The position numbers and the translations under genes were made by a program. A stretch of DNA of 64,000 nucleotides from the NCBI GenBank assembly GCA_032158295.1, contig CM063263.1, positions 7,250,501 to 7,314,500 on the forward strand, read 5' to 3'. Positions 56,301 through 64,000 of this stretch are shown here, piece after piece. The notes beneath the pieces are model-generated. The model made no database searches, was not told the origin of the DNA, and saw only the letters and a list, made by a program, of their open reading frames with translations. Positions within the stretch are counted from its first letter, which is position 1; the number at the start of each line of letters is the position of its first letter. This DNA comes from Pycnopodia helianthoides (taxonomy: Eukaryota > Echinodermata > Asteroidea > Forcipulatida > Asteriidae).

Positions 56301-59300
56301 GAGAAAGAGATGGGGGGGGGGGGCGGGGGAGAGAGAAAACAACCTCTCAATGCCGTAATTACTTGTGACATGGAGGCGGTCTGCCTTTGCTAGCTACAGC
56401 CGCTGGCAAATTTATGTTCTGCAGCACACGCTGGCTACGGAGTCAACAGCAGTCTATCCCTTAACTGTTGACTCAATAGCCGACGTGTGCTGCAGAAAAA
56501 AAAAACCGCTGCAGTAGACCCCTTGCACTGGCCGCCATCTTTGATGAAACGTGCACGCATGAAAGAGTTGTGCGCAGCGCGTACACGCGTGCAAGTTACC
56601 ATTGTTTTTCATCAAAGATGGTGGTCAGTGACGTCATGTTCAATCCATCCATACAATTACACTTCCATTAGGAAAGGCGAAGAAGATTAATTTGCTCCAG
56701 TCAAGGAACGTCGCATTTTCTCTTGATGAACTGTTGCTTTAGCACAGAGAAATCTAAAGTTTCACTGTCCGTTTCTAAGGTATAACAAACAAAATCTTCA
56801 AAAAGCCCCCCCCCCCTGCAAAAGAAATGCAAGGTTAAACAAGCAATGTACGCGGCAATTCAATCGATTTCCCTTCCGTTCAAGTTTATGTGACCAAACC
56901 GAGGCTGTAGTGAAAATAGGGCTGTGGGACTTGTTGTCGCTGTATAATTGAGGGATCTATGCAACGGTGGTCAGGTAATGGGCAAAGTGATGCATCCCCA
57001 ATAGTGGCCTCTGGCGTTGTGCTTTAGTGTGTACCATATGACACATCGGCTTGGGCAGCAGATTTGGTTTTATTATTGTATTATGCGTTGCATCTGGATG
57101 TAGCCTGACACCCAACTGTAGCACGGGGACCTAAAGTGTAGTCAAACCTGGTATAAATTCTGGGCAATTATAATGATTAGTTTATACAAAACCGTACACC
57201 GTAAACCTCAGTCTGTGAGTACACGATCGTTTTTATTAATTATTGTATAGGGAGACCGAAATAGGAAAGTGCTGACAACAACACCCTTTGCTAATAGCGG
57301 AACTTGGGTTACCACAATGCTGTATTAAAATGGCCTTGTGACTGGTCCCCAGCCAGGTAATCTGTACTACTGTAATTTCATTGAGGTAAAGTGGAACATA
57401 ATGCTTAGCAAATTGCTACGCTAAATAAAAATTAGCATAAAAACCTAGTATTTTGGCTGATAAGCTGTTTTTGCAAGAATTTGTCTGTGCTGATGTGTTT
57501 GTGCTTAAATAGCCCAGAAGCACGATTTCAAAGTGCAGAATTCCAGTTTTGTTTTAAAAAGAGCATTATCCCCAATGCCTAATTGAGAAGAGACATGCCG
57601 TGTTCATCGCGAATTGAATTAAGTCTAAAAGCTTGGGAAGGTCACTATTTGCTTAATTGGATTAAATCTGTGTTGTAGTCGAGTCACCTGTGTCGAGTCC
57701 GAGTCCGAGTCACGAGTCACTTGGTCCGAGTCCGAGTCCGAGTCACTTGGTCCGAGTCCGAGTCCGACTCACGAGTCACTTGTTTAAATATTGATTGCAA
57801 ACCAAATGTCGTAAAATAAGAATTGGAAATGATTTACACATTTAATTTAAACAAAGTTCTGTACCTGCAGTTACAATTTTACTTTAGGTTTTACTCCTCC
57901 TTATCCAGAATATCTTTTAGAAACTTTCTCTTAACTTTCTCTAAACTTTCTCTAAACCATAAAACTTGTTGGCTACTGCCTTTCTGAAATAAATAAATCA
58001 GTATTGGTTGTTTTGAAGAGAAAAAAAATCATTTAAATCCTTAAATTCTTAAAATTTGAAGTTGTGCCGGTCCTTTCTTTAATTTTGCGCTTGCAAAATT
58101 TGCACACCGCACTCAATTTTGAGAAATAGAATTTTACGAATAGAACATACACGCGCTGTACAAACTGTACATGGCCCTTTATTACACAATGATCACAAAC
58201 ACTATTACTTGCAACACCATACAACAGTTTACTTAATTGTGCTAGACGTTAATATTCCTCCATGTGCACTCGGATCACCGGAATTGTTTTTAATATTTAA
58301 AAAATGTATTGTTTGTGAAAATACGTGACTCGCAAGTCACGAGTCCTCGGGGACAAGTCCGAGTCACGATAGTCGAGTCCGAGTCAGAGTCCGAGTCTTT
58401 TGCAGACGTGACTCGAGTCAAGTCCGAGTCACCGAAATTGTGACTCGAGACGGACTCGAGTCCAAGTCCTGGACTCGAGTCATACAACACTGGATTAAAT
58501 CAAAGTCAAATGTGCAGTTACTTGTTATTGATATCCAATGCATTGGGGGAGCAGGTGCAGCGATAAATTGGTACTGACAATGCAATATAAAAGGCAATTA
58601 GATGTAAACCACAATCCCGGGCAAGCCCGAGAACAGACCATGAGCGTTTTGTTGGTAAAATCAGATGTAATCCGTAAAGATATCTCGACATGACGTTCGT
58701 CTTAAATACGGACATTCCCGAGCAAGCCCGACAACTCTCGATGAGCGATTCGTTCGTCAAATTAGATGTAAACTGTGCACCAGCAATATCAGTTATTTAA
58801 AATGAAAGTCATGACGTTCGTTTACACTAACGGACAGTGCTGAGGAGCAAGCCCGACAACTGTCGACGAGCGATTCCTTGATGAACTTGACCGTGCAAAT
58901 CCAACGCGTATTCAAACGTTTTGGGGAGCCGTGAGCCATTTGAGCGCTATATAAGAAAGACACTATTTACTCTCACACGTGCACATTTCCTAGTCAGTAG
59001 ACAGTCATCTTATGCAATAGATTTATAGACTATTGCTCGGAAACGGACTAGTCCTAGTCCTCCCCTTCCCTCTGCCAAAAGAGCGAACCAACAAACAATC
59101 AAACAAAATCAAACAAATGAACACAAATAATACAAAACACCAACCTGAATATAGCGAAGACGATGACCGGTAGTAGGAGTATGCCCTGCCAATCCAGCAT
59201 ACCAGTCAGCGCTGGTATTACCAGCCCCGTCAGAAGACCCTGAAACGCCACCCCACCACTATCCACACCCCCTGTCGGTTGTCTCATGGCGATGGCAGTC

Positions 59301-59581
59301 AGCTGGGCCACTACGAGTCCCAGGACACCACACAATGCCTGCCAGGGGTTCTGGACGAACAGAGCTATCATGATGATCAACCCGCTGATTGGGTTGTTCA
59401 GGAAGATGGGCTGGCCGAACGCACGGCAGCACGCGTTCAGGAAACGTAGAGGGTACGGCTTCGTCGCGACCCACCGGTCCAGCGGCTCCACGGTCCCCGT
59501 GAAGTAGGCCGTGAAGCCGACGAGGCGGGCCATGGTGGTCTTCACCTCAGTCGTTTCACCGTTACCAAGTTCTGTTTCCAT
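41379..59581 (-). CDS. Urea transporter (SLC14 family)
   Basis: SLC14 proteins are trimeric channel-like urea carriers of the plasma membrane. Five minus-strand exons join in phase into 386 codons (human UT-B 389): 59145-59581, 55039-55240, 43756-43903, 42260-42394 and 41379-41617. The fold's two homologous halves are visible. Half 1: [20 protein letters not shown] and [13 protein letters not shown], then [20 protein letters not shown]. Half 2: [54 protein letters not shown], and [10 protein letters not shown]. The glutamines of both halves (Q57, Q224) are present. The signature LPxxTxPF has Asn (166) and Ala (331) where Thr is expected. An N-glycosylation sequon (N203-A-T) sits where UT-B carries its own. 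The start at 59581 gives a short Thr/Glu-rich N-terminus, and an AG at about 59630 (ttccag) suggests a 5' UTR intron. The 11-kb second intron holds most of the region's repeats. Confidence 0.94.
42545..42934. mobile_element. Palindromic foldback MITE, copy 2
   Basis: The ends gaaggtacacattgccttga and ccaaggcaacgtgtaccttt pair across about 390 bp, with the centre ggagtcaaacttttgactct near 42730. It matches 18699-19092 along its length. It lies in a urea transporter intron. Confidence 0.85.
43321..43554 (-). mobile_element. TTAA-flanked MITE, copy 4, internally deleted
   Basis: TTAA flanks both ends (acttaaaggagcattacaga and ctgtaatgttcctttaaag), but the centre from gaaatcatg to tttcttacc is lost, leaving about 230 bp with a poly-T in place of the second half. 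Confidence 0.8.
44880..45432. mobile_element. Inverted-repeat element (gggtcattccgtgcca)
   Basis: Left end gggtcattccgtgccaactc, acctgatgggttggcaggct and ccgtctcagattta; right end gaaatctgagacggagcctg, ccaaacttttctgaatttca and ggtgagatggcacggaatg. The arms are about 60 bp and the interior about 430 bp. TTGT flanks both ends as a possible 4-bp duplication. No coding content is seen. Confidence 0.75.
45885..46008. repeat. Small foldback repeat (ggctacggctac)
   Basis: Left arm cgtatccgatttggcggcta then cggctac; right arm gccgtagccgtagccgccta then tttggacacg. About 60 bases separate the arms. Confidence 0.65.
46402..46617. repeat. 55-bp tandem repeat, four units
   Basis: The unit is atcgatttgcgccatctcaa, taccgtagttgttagccgat, gtgattcgggcatta. 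The third copy lacks gtt. The units are otherwise identical, pointing to recent expansion. Confidence 0.93.
48011..48402 (+). mobile_element. TTAA-flanked MITE, copy 5
   Basis: It begins gttaaaggaacattacagaa and ends aatgttccttcaag (right TTAA mutated to TCAA). It lies in a urea transporter intron. Confidence 0.83.
49095..49705 (-). repeat. Tandem array with hammerhead-ribozyme-core-like motifs
   Basis: On the minus strand, units of about 75-90 bases carry a CTGATGAAGACT block followed 10-16 bases later by AGTCGAAACGTC, so GACT can pair with AGTC between them. This is the CUGAUGA, stem II, GAAAC order of a hammerhead core. Clear examples lie near 49187-49220, 49333-49368, 49487-49523 and 49647-49684. 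Intervening units have TTGATGA or other substitutions. Such motifs are known from ends of Penelope-like retroelements. Stem III and the cleavage site were not verified. Confidence 0.55.
50232..50545. repeat. Inverted-repeat element (ttaaaggcaggtaatac)
   Basis: The left end is ttaaaggcaggtaatacttt then tggtaattgtcaaag, and gagtaattaccaaaagaatc lies near the right end. A related left end occurs at 16313 (ttaaaggcacagtacacgtt). The TTAAAGG start is shared with the other TTAA-flanked elements here. Confidence 0.5.
51316..51681. mobile_element. Diverged palindromic foldback MITE
   Basis: The left end cttaaagggcattgctttca and the right end aaggcagtgtgcccctttaa are inverted. The interior (tctacttttagaataactttcc, aaacaaacgctttttacagcc) is recognisably related to 18699-19092 but much diverged. 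Confidence 0.65.
51957..52319 (+). mobile_element. TTAA-flanked MITE, copy 6
   Basis: The ends are caaaggaacattacagaatt and aaattctgtaatgttccttt; the right flank is TTAA and the left TCAA. Small internal deletions distinguish it from copy 5. Confidence 0.83.
52870..53035. repeat. GGGTC-rich imperfect foldback repeat
   Basis: ttgacccggattacgggtcc on the left and gacccggaatccgggccaat on the right are imperfect inverted copies around several gacccaaaa(a)tgggtc palindromes. The reading frames on both strands across it look like repeat artefacts. Confidence 0.5.
53215..53262 (+). repeat. Dispersed motif, second copy of 9508-9556
   Basis: ccttcgagaaagactctgct and agggtcgaaacgtcaggcca match 9508-9556 with one base change. 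Here it is not followed by the 100-bp tandem repeat. Confidence 0.6.
54700..54985 (+). repeat. Dispersed repeat, copy 1
   Basis: The order attcttaattgttgctaagt, attttactttcatgt, aagctacgttgaacta and gttcgaatacgtgcgagact recurs in diverged form at 62020-62235. The last block also matches the inverted ends at 59922 and 61680. It sits in the urea transporter intron just left of the exon at 55039-55240. Confidence 0.5.
55622..56014 (-). mobile_element. TTAA-flanked MITE, copy 7
   Basis: TTAA occurs at both edges (agttaaaggaacattacaga, ctgtaatgttcctttaagt). It has a nearly complete interior and serves as a good reference copy. Confidence 0.88.
56416..56497. repeat. Hairpin repeat
   Basis: gttctgcagcacacgctggc and tacggagtcaacag pair with ctgttgactcaatagccgac and gtgtgctgcagaa around about 15 bases. 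Confidence 0.7.
56528..56632. repeat. Foldback repeat (ccatctttgatgaaa)
   Basis: gccgccatctttgatgaaac with cgtgcacgc on the left is inverted relative to gcgtgcaagttaccattgtt and ttcatcaaagatggtgg on the right. One arm of the same family occurs at 47025-47070. Confidence 0.6.
57668..58492. mobile_element. hAT-like non-autonomous element with GAGTCC arrays
   Basis: The ends ctgtgttgtagtcgagtca and gactcgagtcatacaacactg are inverted (hAT-type C(A/T)GTGTTGTA). The 8-bp direct repeat GATTAAAT flanks it at 57660-57667 and 58493-58500. Both subterminal regions are arrays of gagtccgagtcacgagtcac-type repeats. The interior has no transposase. Confidence 0.82.
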
Positions 59582-59850
59582 TCACACGATTAACTCGCGG
59601 CTCTTGTTATATCTTCAGCGTCAGAATCCTGGAAATGAAATGACGGGTGTTTTTTTAAATCACAGTTTTAACGCTTTATTTAAAGCAACCATGCAGATGC
59701 ATGACAGCTTTAACTGCACGGACGGGTTGGACCAACCCTACGTACTTAGTGAGACAGTGTTAAGGAACGGGCATGATGTTTACAAAATACGCGTCCACTA
59801 CATGCGCCACGTCTCTACGCGTCATCTTGATTCTAAACGACCCTTCTCAG

Positions 59851-59860
59851 ATGACGTCAT
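59851..59860. promoter_or_regulatory. Consensus CRE palindrome upstream of the urea transporter
   Basis: ATGACGTCAT lies 270 bases upstream of the urea transporter start codon. It is the full cAMP-response element. Function is inferred from sequence and position only. Confidence 0.4.
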
Positions 59861-59921
59861 TGTTTTATCTCGCGCCAGGCAGGAGAACTTGAACAAGTGC
59901 GCATCACGCACGCACCATAGA

Positions 59922-61680
59922 CTGTGCAAGTCTCGCGCGTATTCAAATACTGGGACCCATTAAAGTGCACGAATTTGTTTCCTTCACGCGCTGAAGCAAT
60001 GTACGTGGGATCAAAGCATAGATATAGAATATAATACCTAGATCGGCCGCGCGTACATACGCGCCATAAGCCGTACACAAAAATTCCTGGTTCTTCATGG
60101 ACGCGCTAAAAAGTCACGTGATGGTGGTAACGCACTGAAAATGAACATGGAGAATAGTCCTTAAACACAAAGTGGGCTATATTATTTGACAGGTTTTTGG
60201 CACAATTTAAAGACATTCTTATATAAATGACAAAAAGGAAGATTCATAAACTCAACATAAGCACAAAGGTGTAAGTATAACACGGGCTAGTCATTTATTT
60301 TTCACCGGTAGTAGCATAAAAACACCTCAGTGTGCACGTAGACCGTGCATAATTTGAATTATACAATTAAAGAAAACAAAGCAATTACGTATTATTATAT
60401 CAGTTTGGAGAGTAATTAGGCATGCGCATAAACGTTGCTCTAGAAATGGGTTCATGTGAACGAGTATTAGTAACAAGTCTTGCAGCAGAGTTTTGAAACC
60501 GTTAAAGCTTAACAAGAAGAGAGTCGGGTAACCCATAAAACAGACCATTACAGTTATAATGTAAAATCTAGAGAGCTCGAGTTGCACTACAATTTCCGAT
60601 GTTTTTGGCTTTTAACTTTTTAACGTTGGCGCTGAATAAATAATTCTATCTAATCTAATAATTTATTCATATGCGCAAGTTTCATAAAAAAAATGTACAG
60701 ATGCGCATTACAGTAGTAAAAAGTACAGATGTTAACAATTATTTCAGAATATTTAAAAATGGAATATACACTGCCCCACCGCACTTCCAGGCATTCTTCA
60801 GCAAACTGGTCGCTGCAAAGCCGGTCTTGTGCAGTGGGATTCCATTTTCTACCCTTCGGGAGCATCCTTTTTAAAAATTTTATCCGATGAACCCACTCGC
60901 GCTTCAGTTTTGAGTCTTCATGGGGGAATCTGGATCGAAATAACAATTATTTAAAATTAAAATGGAGTTTTTCTTTACAAGCATTAAACAAAACAATGTA
61001 CGTATCACTTGAGAGGAGTTTAATTAAACAACGACTAAAATCACAACCACTTCCCAATAATACTATCGCACCGTATAAACCCATTCATTACCGTGCAATA
61101 AACACTCTATAGCCTAGAGTAGTATTAGACCCAAAGTCCCAGTGAATATCATCATTACAGCATACGATGGAGGAAAGAAAAGAGTAAACCTGATAAATAA
61201 CCGAAATGGAGTTCATACACATCAATGGTAATAAGCTAATTGCCAACATGTTTTAAATTCAATAAACATGTAGGCCTACTTTATACTTACCTATGGTATG
61301 TCAGCTTACGAAGGACTCCGGGCCCCTTTCTCTTTTCTCTGCTGAGACATAATGGCTGCAGAGCAATTTGCAACCATCCTTTAGCCTTAAAAGGCCTAAT
61401 AACATTAAATTATATGAATAATTCGGCTGGAGGAAAATCACGAAATTAAACCAAAATGATTTTTGCTATACTATAACACCACTTTCAACGAAAACGCGTT
61501 CGTCACGTCTAGTGCGCGTTCAATGTTTTGACCACCAGCACGTGACCGCTTGGTACCAATGGATGCGCCCATGCCAGAACCCGTGTATGTACGCGCGGCC
61601 GATCTAGGTATTATATTCTATATCTATGGATCAAAGTGATCCCCAATGTTCGAATATGCGCGAGACTTGCATGGTCTAAG
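59922..61680. mobile_element. Inverted-repeat-bounded segment holding a THAP-like fragment
   Basis: The left end (gcaagtctcgcgcgtattca at 59928, then agatatagaatataatacct, agatcggccgcgcgtacata and gtcacgtgatggtggt to about 60125) is inverted relative to the right end (61530-61675: accaccagcacgtgac, cgcgcggccgatctaggtat, tatattctatatctatgg, gcgcgagacttgc). The arms are 140-200 bp. No convincing target duplication was found, so it may be a transposon or two solo copies in opposite orientation. Confidence 0.5.
60785..61377 (-). pseudogene. THAP-domain-like fragment, two exons
   Basis: On the minus strand, 61310-61377 encodes MVANCSAAIMSQQRKEKGAR and ends in a GTAAGC donor. 60785-60929 follows an AG acceptor in matching phase and encodes SFPHEDSKLKREWVHRIKF and WNPTAQDRLCSDQFAEECLE. 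The order MVxxCSA, FP, W, W.PT, CSxxF matches the THAP zinc finger. The second Cys is absent (AAIM) and the His of CSxHF is Gln, so zinc binding is unlikely. No longer transposase frame is seen. It may be a decayed P-element-like or THAP9-like remnant; a short host gene is less likely. Confidence 0.5.
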
Positions 61681-62712
61681 ATCCACCTAGCCCAACCCTG
61701 TTCCCAGGGGTGATCGATCTCGCCGCGCCTTTTCCCCCAGTATGCCTTGCTCGCTCATTACCCCTGGAATTGGTTCATTAAAATGTGCCAGTACCAGTAT
61801 TTGGCACATTTTAATTAGACATTCTACTCGAAATTGACGTTGCCTCTGTTGTTGCCAGTACGTTGCTTTCGAATTGCACGACATGCACTACATGTCACAC
61901 ACAGCAATTCTGTGAGTAACTGTGTGACATGGGTTTTAGAGTCTGGCAATGACATCGTCTATTGATTATCATCGCGCGGCCAAAACAAGCGTAACAAGTT
62001 TCATTATCAGGTAGACAAACATTCTTAATTTGTTGCAAGTAACCGGAAGCTGAGTTCCATTTAAATTCTCCAGTTGAATTGGTTTTACTTTCATGTTTTT
62101 TTATTACTTAGTATAACACAACATATATAATTTGAATGGCCATAAACTACGTTAAACTAACATAATTGACGAAACAAAATCTCGCTGACGTAAAACAACA
62201 CCACAAAGGTCCCGAAAGTTTAAACACGCGCGAGAGGCTATGCCTTACAGATCGGGTTTGTGGGGTCCTGCCATTGTTGTTCTATTATTCCTATTTCTAA
62301 AGATTTCCTCTTTGGGGTCCAAATTGAACAAAGAAAAGTTTGTTTGGCTAATGTTCAATATTGTGTAAAAAGACCCACAAGGGCCTGAGCATAAAAACGT
62401 AGCTCTATGTACGAAAAGCAACGCTGGAGGCCCTACGCGTACTTACCGGGTTCCTACAATGTGCGTAGCACACCGGCATGGAAGACCTCCTGCGTTGCTA
62501 TAGAAATGCAACGTCGGCGAGAAGGGTGTTATGAGTCAATGTACATTTTTAAATCAGAGATGATTTGTTCGCTATAATCACCTGGGAATACGACTTAAGA
62601 ACTCTGTTTGAGAATAGGAAAAGTCACCAACAATCATTGTTTCTTGTTTTAACCCATATTATAAAAGGACTGCTGGGAACTACAGATTGGCCAACGGAAA
62701 CTTCGTCTATAC

Positions 62713-63242
62713 TCAATCTGGACCCAATTTCATGGCTCTGCTTACCGTAAGCAAAGAATTGTCGCTTACAGGGCCCAATTTCAAAGAGCTGCCTAACGGC
62801 CGATTTTGTGCTTACTATGCGAGTTTCCATTTCCTAGCGCTGCTAACTGTAAGCGAACGAAAAGCTAAGGCATGCTAACCTTCCAGTGCTTACAGTATGA
62901 AAATGAATGACGCAACAATGCAAATCCATGGTGAATGCGCAGGCTGGCCGCCCAATTTTCTGTGAAATACGCTTACGCTTAAGTAATTCTTTCTGCTACA
63001 GTAAGCACGAAAATTTGCTTTCCGTTAAGCAGCGCTATACTATTTGGCCACAAAAGCAGGGAATTCTGCGCTTACGCTTAGCGTATTAGCTGAGAATGTT
63101 TGCCTGTGCGCGGGCGTTTTCCACGTTACATAGGCATTCTTCGCTTACACAGCTAGCGCAGCAATTTGGCATTTGCACAGTAAGCGGAGAATGGTGTTAG
63201 CAAATGAAGAATTCGCCAGTAGAGACATGAAATTGGGTCCTG
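62713..63242. mobile_element. Foldback element of the 'gcccaatttcata' family
   Basis: The ends ctggacccaatttcatggct and agacatgaaattgggtcc are inverted. The interior is rich in cttac/gtaag pairs (for example cttaccgtaagcaaa) that can form many small hairpins. It is the longest and least decayed member in the window. Confidence 0.7.
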
Positions 63243-63448
63243 ACCACAGTGTATGGGCTTTTGCTTCCCTTAGCATTGTTGGCTCAGCCAAATGTTCACG
63301 AAATTCTGAAACGTAAGGAAGCTTCAATCGGTTATTCTTTTGCCGTGGTTAAAAATGATCGTAGAAAGACGTTCAAATTAATGTGACTGTCCGAGTTCTC
63401 TTCCCAGAAAAAAATACATACTTCCATTTGGTTTTCATGACCCGATGG

Positions 63449-63603
63449 GACATTTTTCAAACCTCGGTTTTGGCTAGGGCTCTGGCTTGGGCTCCGTCAT
63501 CAATTCTGGAGCATCGACATTTTGCACGGTGTTTTCAACATCAAACGGAGCCCAGAGCCCGGAGCCGGAGACGGAGCCTAAACCGAGGTTTGGAAAAAGC
63601 CCC
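63449..63603. repeat. Foldback repeat (ggcttgggctccg family)
   Basis: Left arm ttttcaaacctcggttttgg, ctagggctctggcttgggct, ccgtc; right arm ggagcccagagcccggagcc and ctaaaccgaggtttggaaaa. It matches the layout of 37488-37625 but is better preserved. Confidence 0.8.
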
Positions 63604-63605
63604 TG

Positions 63606-63722
63606 AGCTCGATTTCACAAAGCAGTAAGATTGATCATCACCATAGTGATTTGTATTGTGACATCACATTGTGCTTTATCAATTAAGAGCTTTAGATCAA
63701 TCTTGGCTGTTTGTGAAATCGG
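63606..63722. repeat. Foldback repeat (gatttcacaaagcagtaag)
   Basis: ctcgatttcacaaagcagta agattgatc on the left pairs imperfectly with gatcaatcttggctgtttgt gaaatcggc on the right. It directly abuts the preceding foldback. Confidence 0.65.
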
Positions 63723-64000
63723 CCGAGGGAGTTGACCTTTATCAGAAACCGGACGATAGGCCTACCTACATCAAACTGCGGATTTATTTACGCTTCACAT
63801 CTCTCTTTAGCTCAGAACAAAAAGAAACTATACTTCTTCCGTACAGACCGAAGTTGACGGATCTTAAAAACCGAATCAGGAACCACAACACTTTTTGCTA
63901 TGGTGTACACGTAGTACGTAACGTTAATGAAAAATTCTGACATTATGTTGTCATGGAAACCGAAGAGATCCCACAAGCGCTCCATCATCGCGAGAAACCA

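Larger units (their letters stand above)
61681..64000. other. Right-edge non-coding region, repeats
   Basis: A diverged dispersed repeat lies at 62020-62235, and foldback elements at 62713-63242, 63449-63603 and 63606-63722. I recognise no gene. An unassigned open stretch on the minus strand touches the right edge (63820-64000). Confidence 0.45.

Noticed and set aside
57670..58490. CRISPR-like regular repeats
   Set aside because: The gagtcc units have no spacers of constant length, lie within a hAT-like element, and the DNA is clearly eukaryotic.
59511..59963. 150-codon plus-strand frame upstream of the urea transporter
   Set aside because: Its first part is the reverse strand of the transporter's first exon and the remainder shows no family likeness or splice structure.

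Overview
The window is intron-rich animal nuclear DNA, most likely from a marine invertebrate deuterostome; an echinoderm is my best guess. The basis is gene content (BBS12, TTC19, a dual-targeted lysyl-tRNA synthetase, an SLC14-type urea transporter, a prolyl iminopeptidase), GT-AG introns with vertebrate-like exon phases, and many tRNA-derived SINEs and foldback transposons, one of which resembles the sea-urchin TU elements. The species assignment is inference. Exon models were built by hand from splice sites, reading phase and remembered family proteins, with no alignment run.

Layout: (1) 656-5841, minus: six exons of a prolyl iminopeptidase whose 3' end runs off the left edge. (2) 7791-15004, minus: BBS12, 11 coding exons, 1144 codons, with a long acidic insertion. 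(3) 15293-22295, plus: TTC19, 7 exons, 533 codons, head-to-head with BBS12 across 288 bp. (4) 23501-38529, plus: lysyl-tRNA synthetase (KARS1), 15 exons for the cytosolic form (578 codons) plus an alternative exon at 25493-25653 that supplies a mitochondrial presequence. (5) 41379-59581, minus: SLC14 urea transporter, 5 coding exons, 386 codons, with one intron of about 11 kb. (6) 59900-64000: repeats only, including an inverted-repeat-bounded segment holding a THAP-like two-exon fragment.

The genes are unrelated housekeeping, ciliary and transport genes and do not form a pathway, although TTC19 and the alternative KARS1 product are both mitochondrial. Much of the remaining sequence is mobile or repetitive. 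There are seven copies of a MITE flanked by TTAA, a TTAA-flanked palindromic foldback family, a foldback element with 15-bp GGGGGCGACTTTGCA-type arrays and a 9-bp target duplication, a hAT-like element with an 8-bp duplication, three SINE families, minisatellites inside KARS1 introns, and an array of hammerhead-core-like motifs.

The items most worth following up are: the urea transporter, which lacks the signature threonine in both half-repeats; the conserved alternative mitochondrial exon of KARS1; the hammerhead-like array; the TU-like foldback; the THAP fragment inside an inverted-repeat element; and the out-of-phase exon junction in the iminopeptidase gene.
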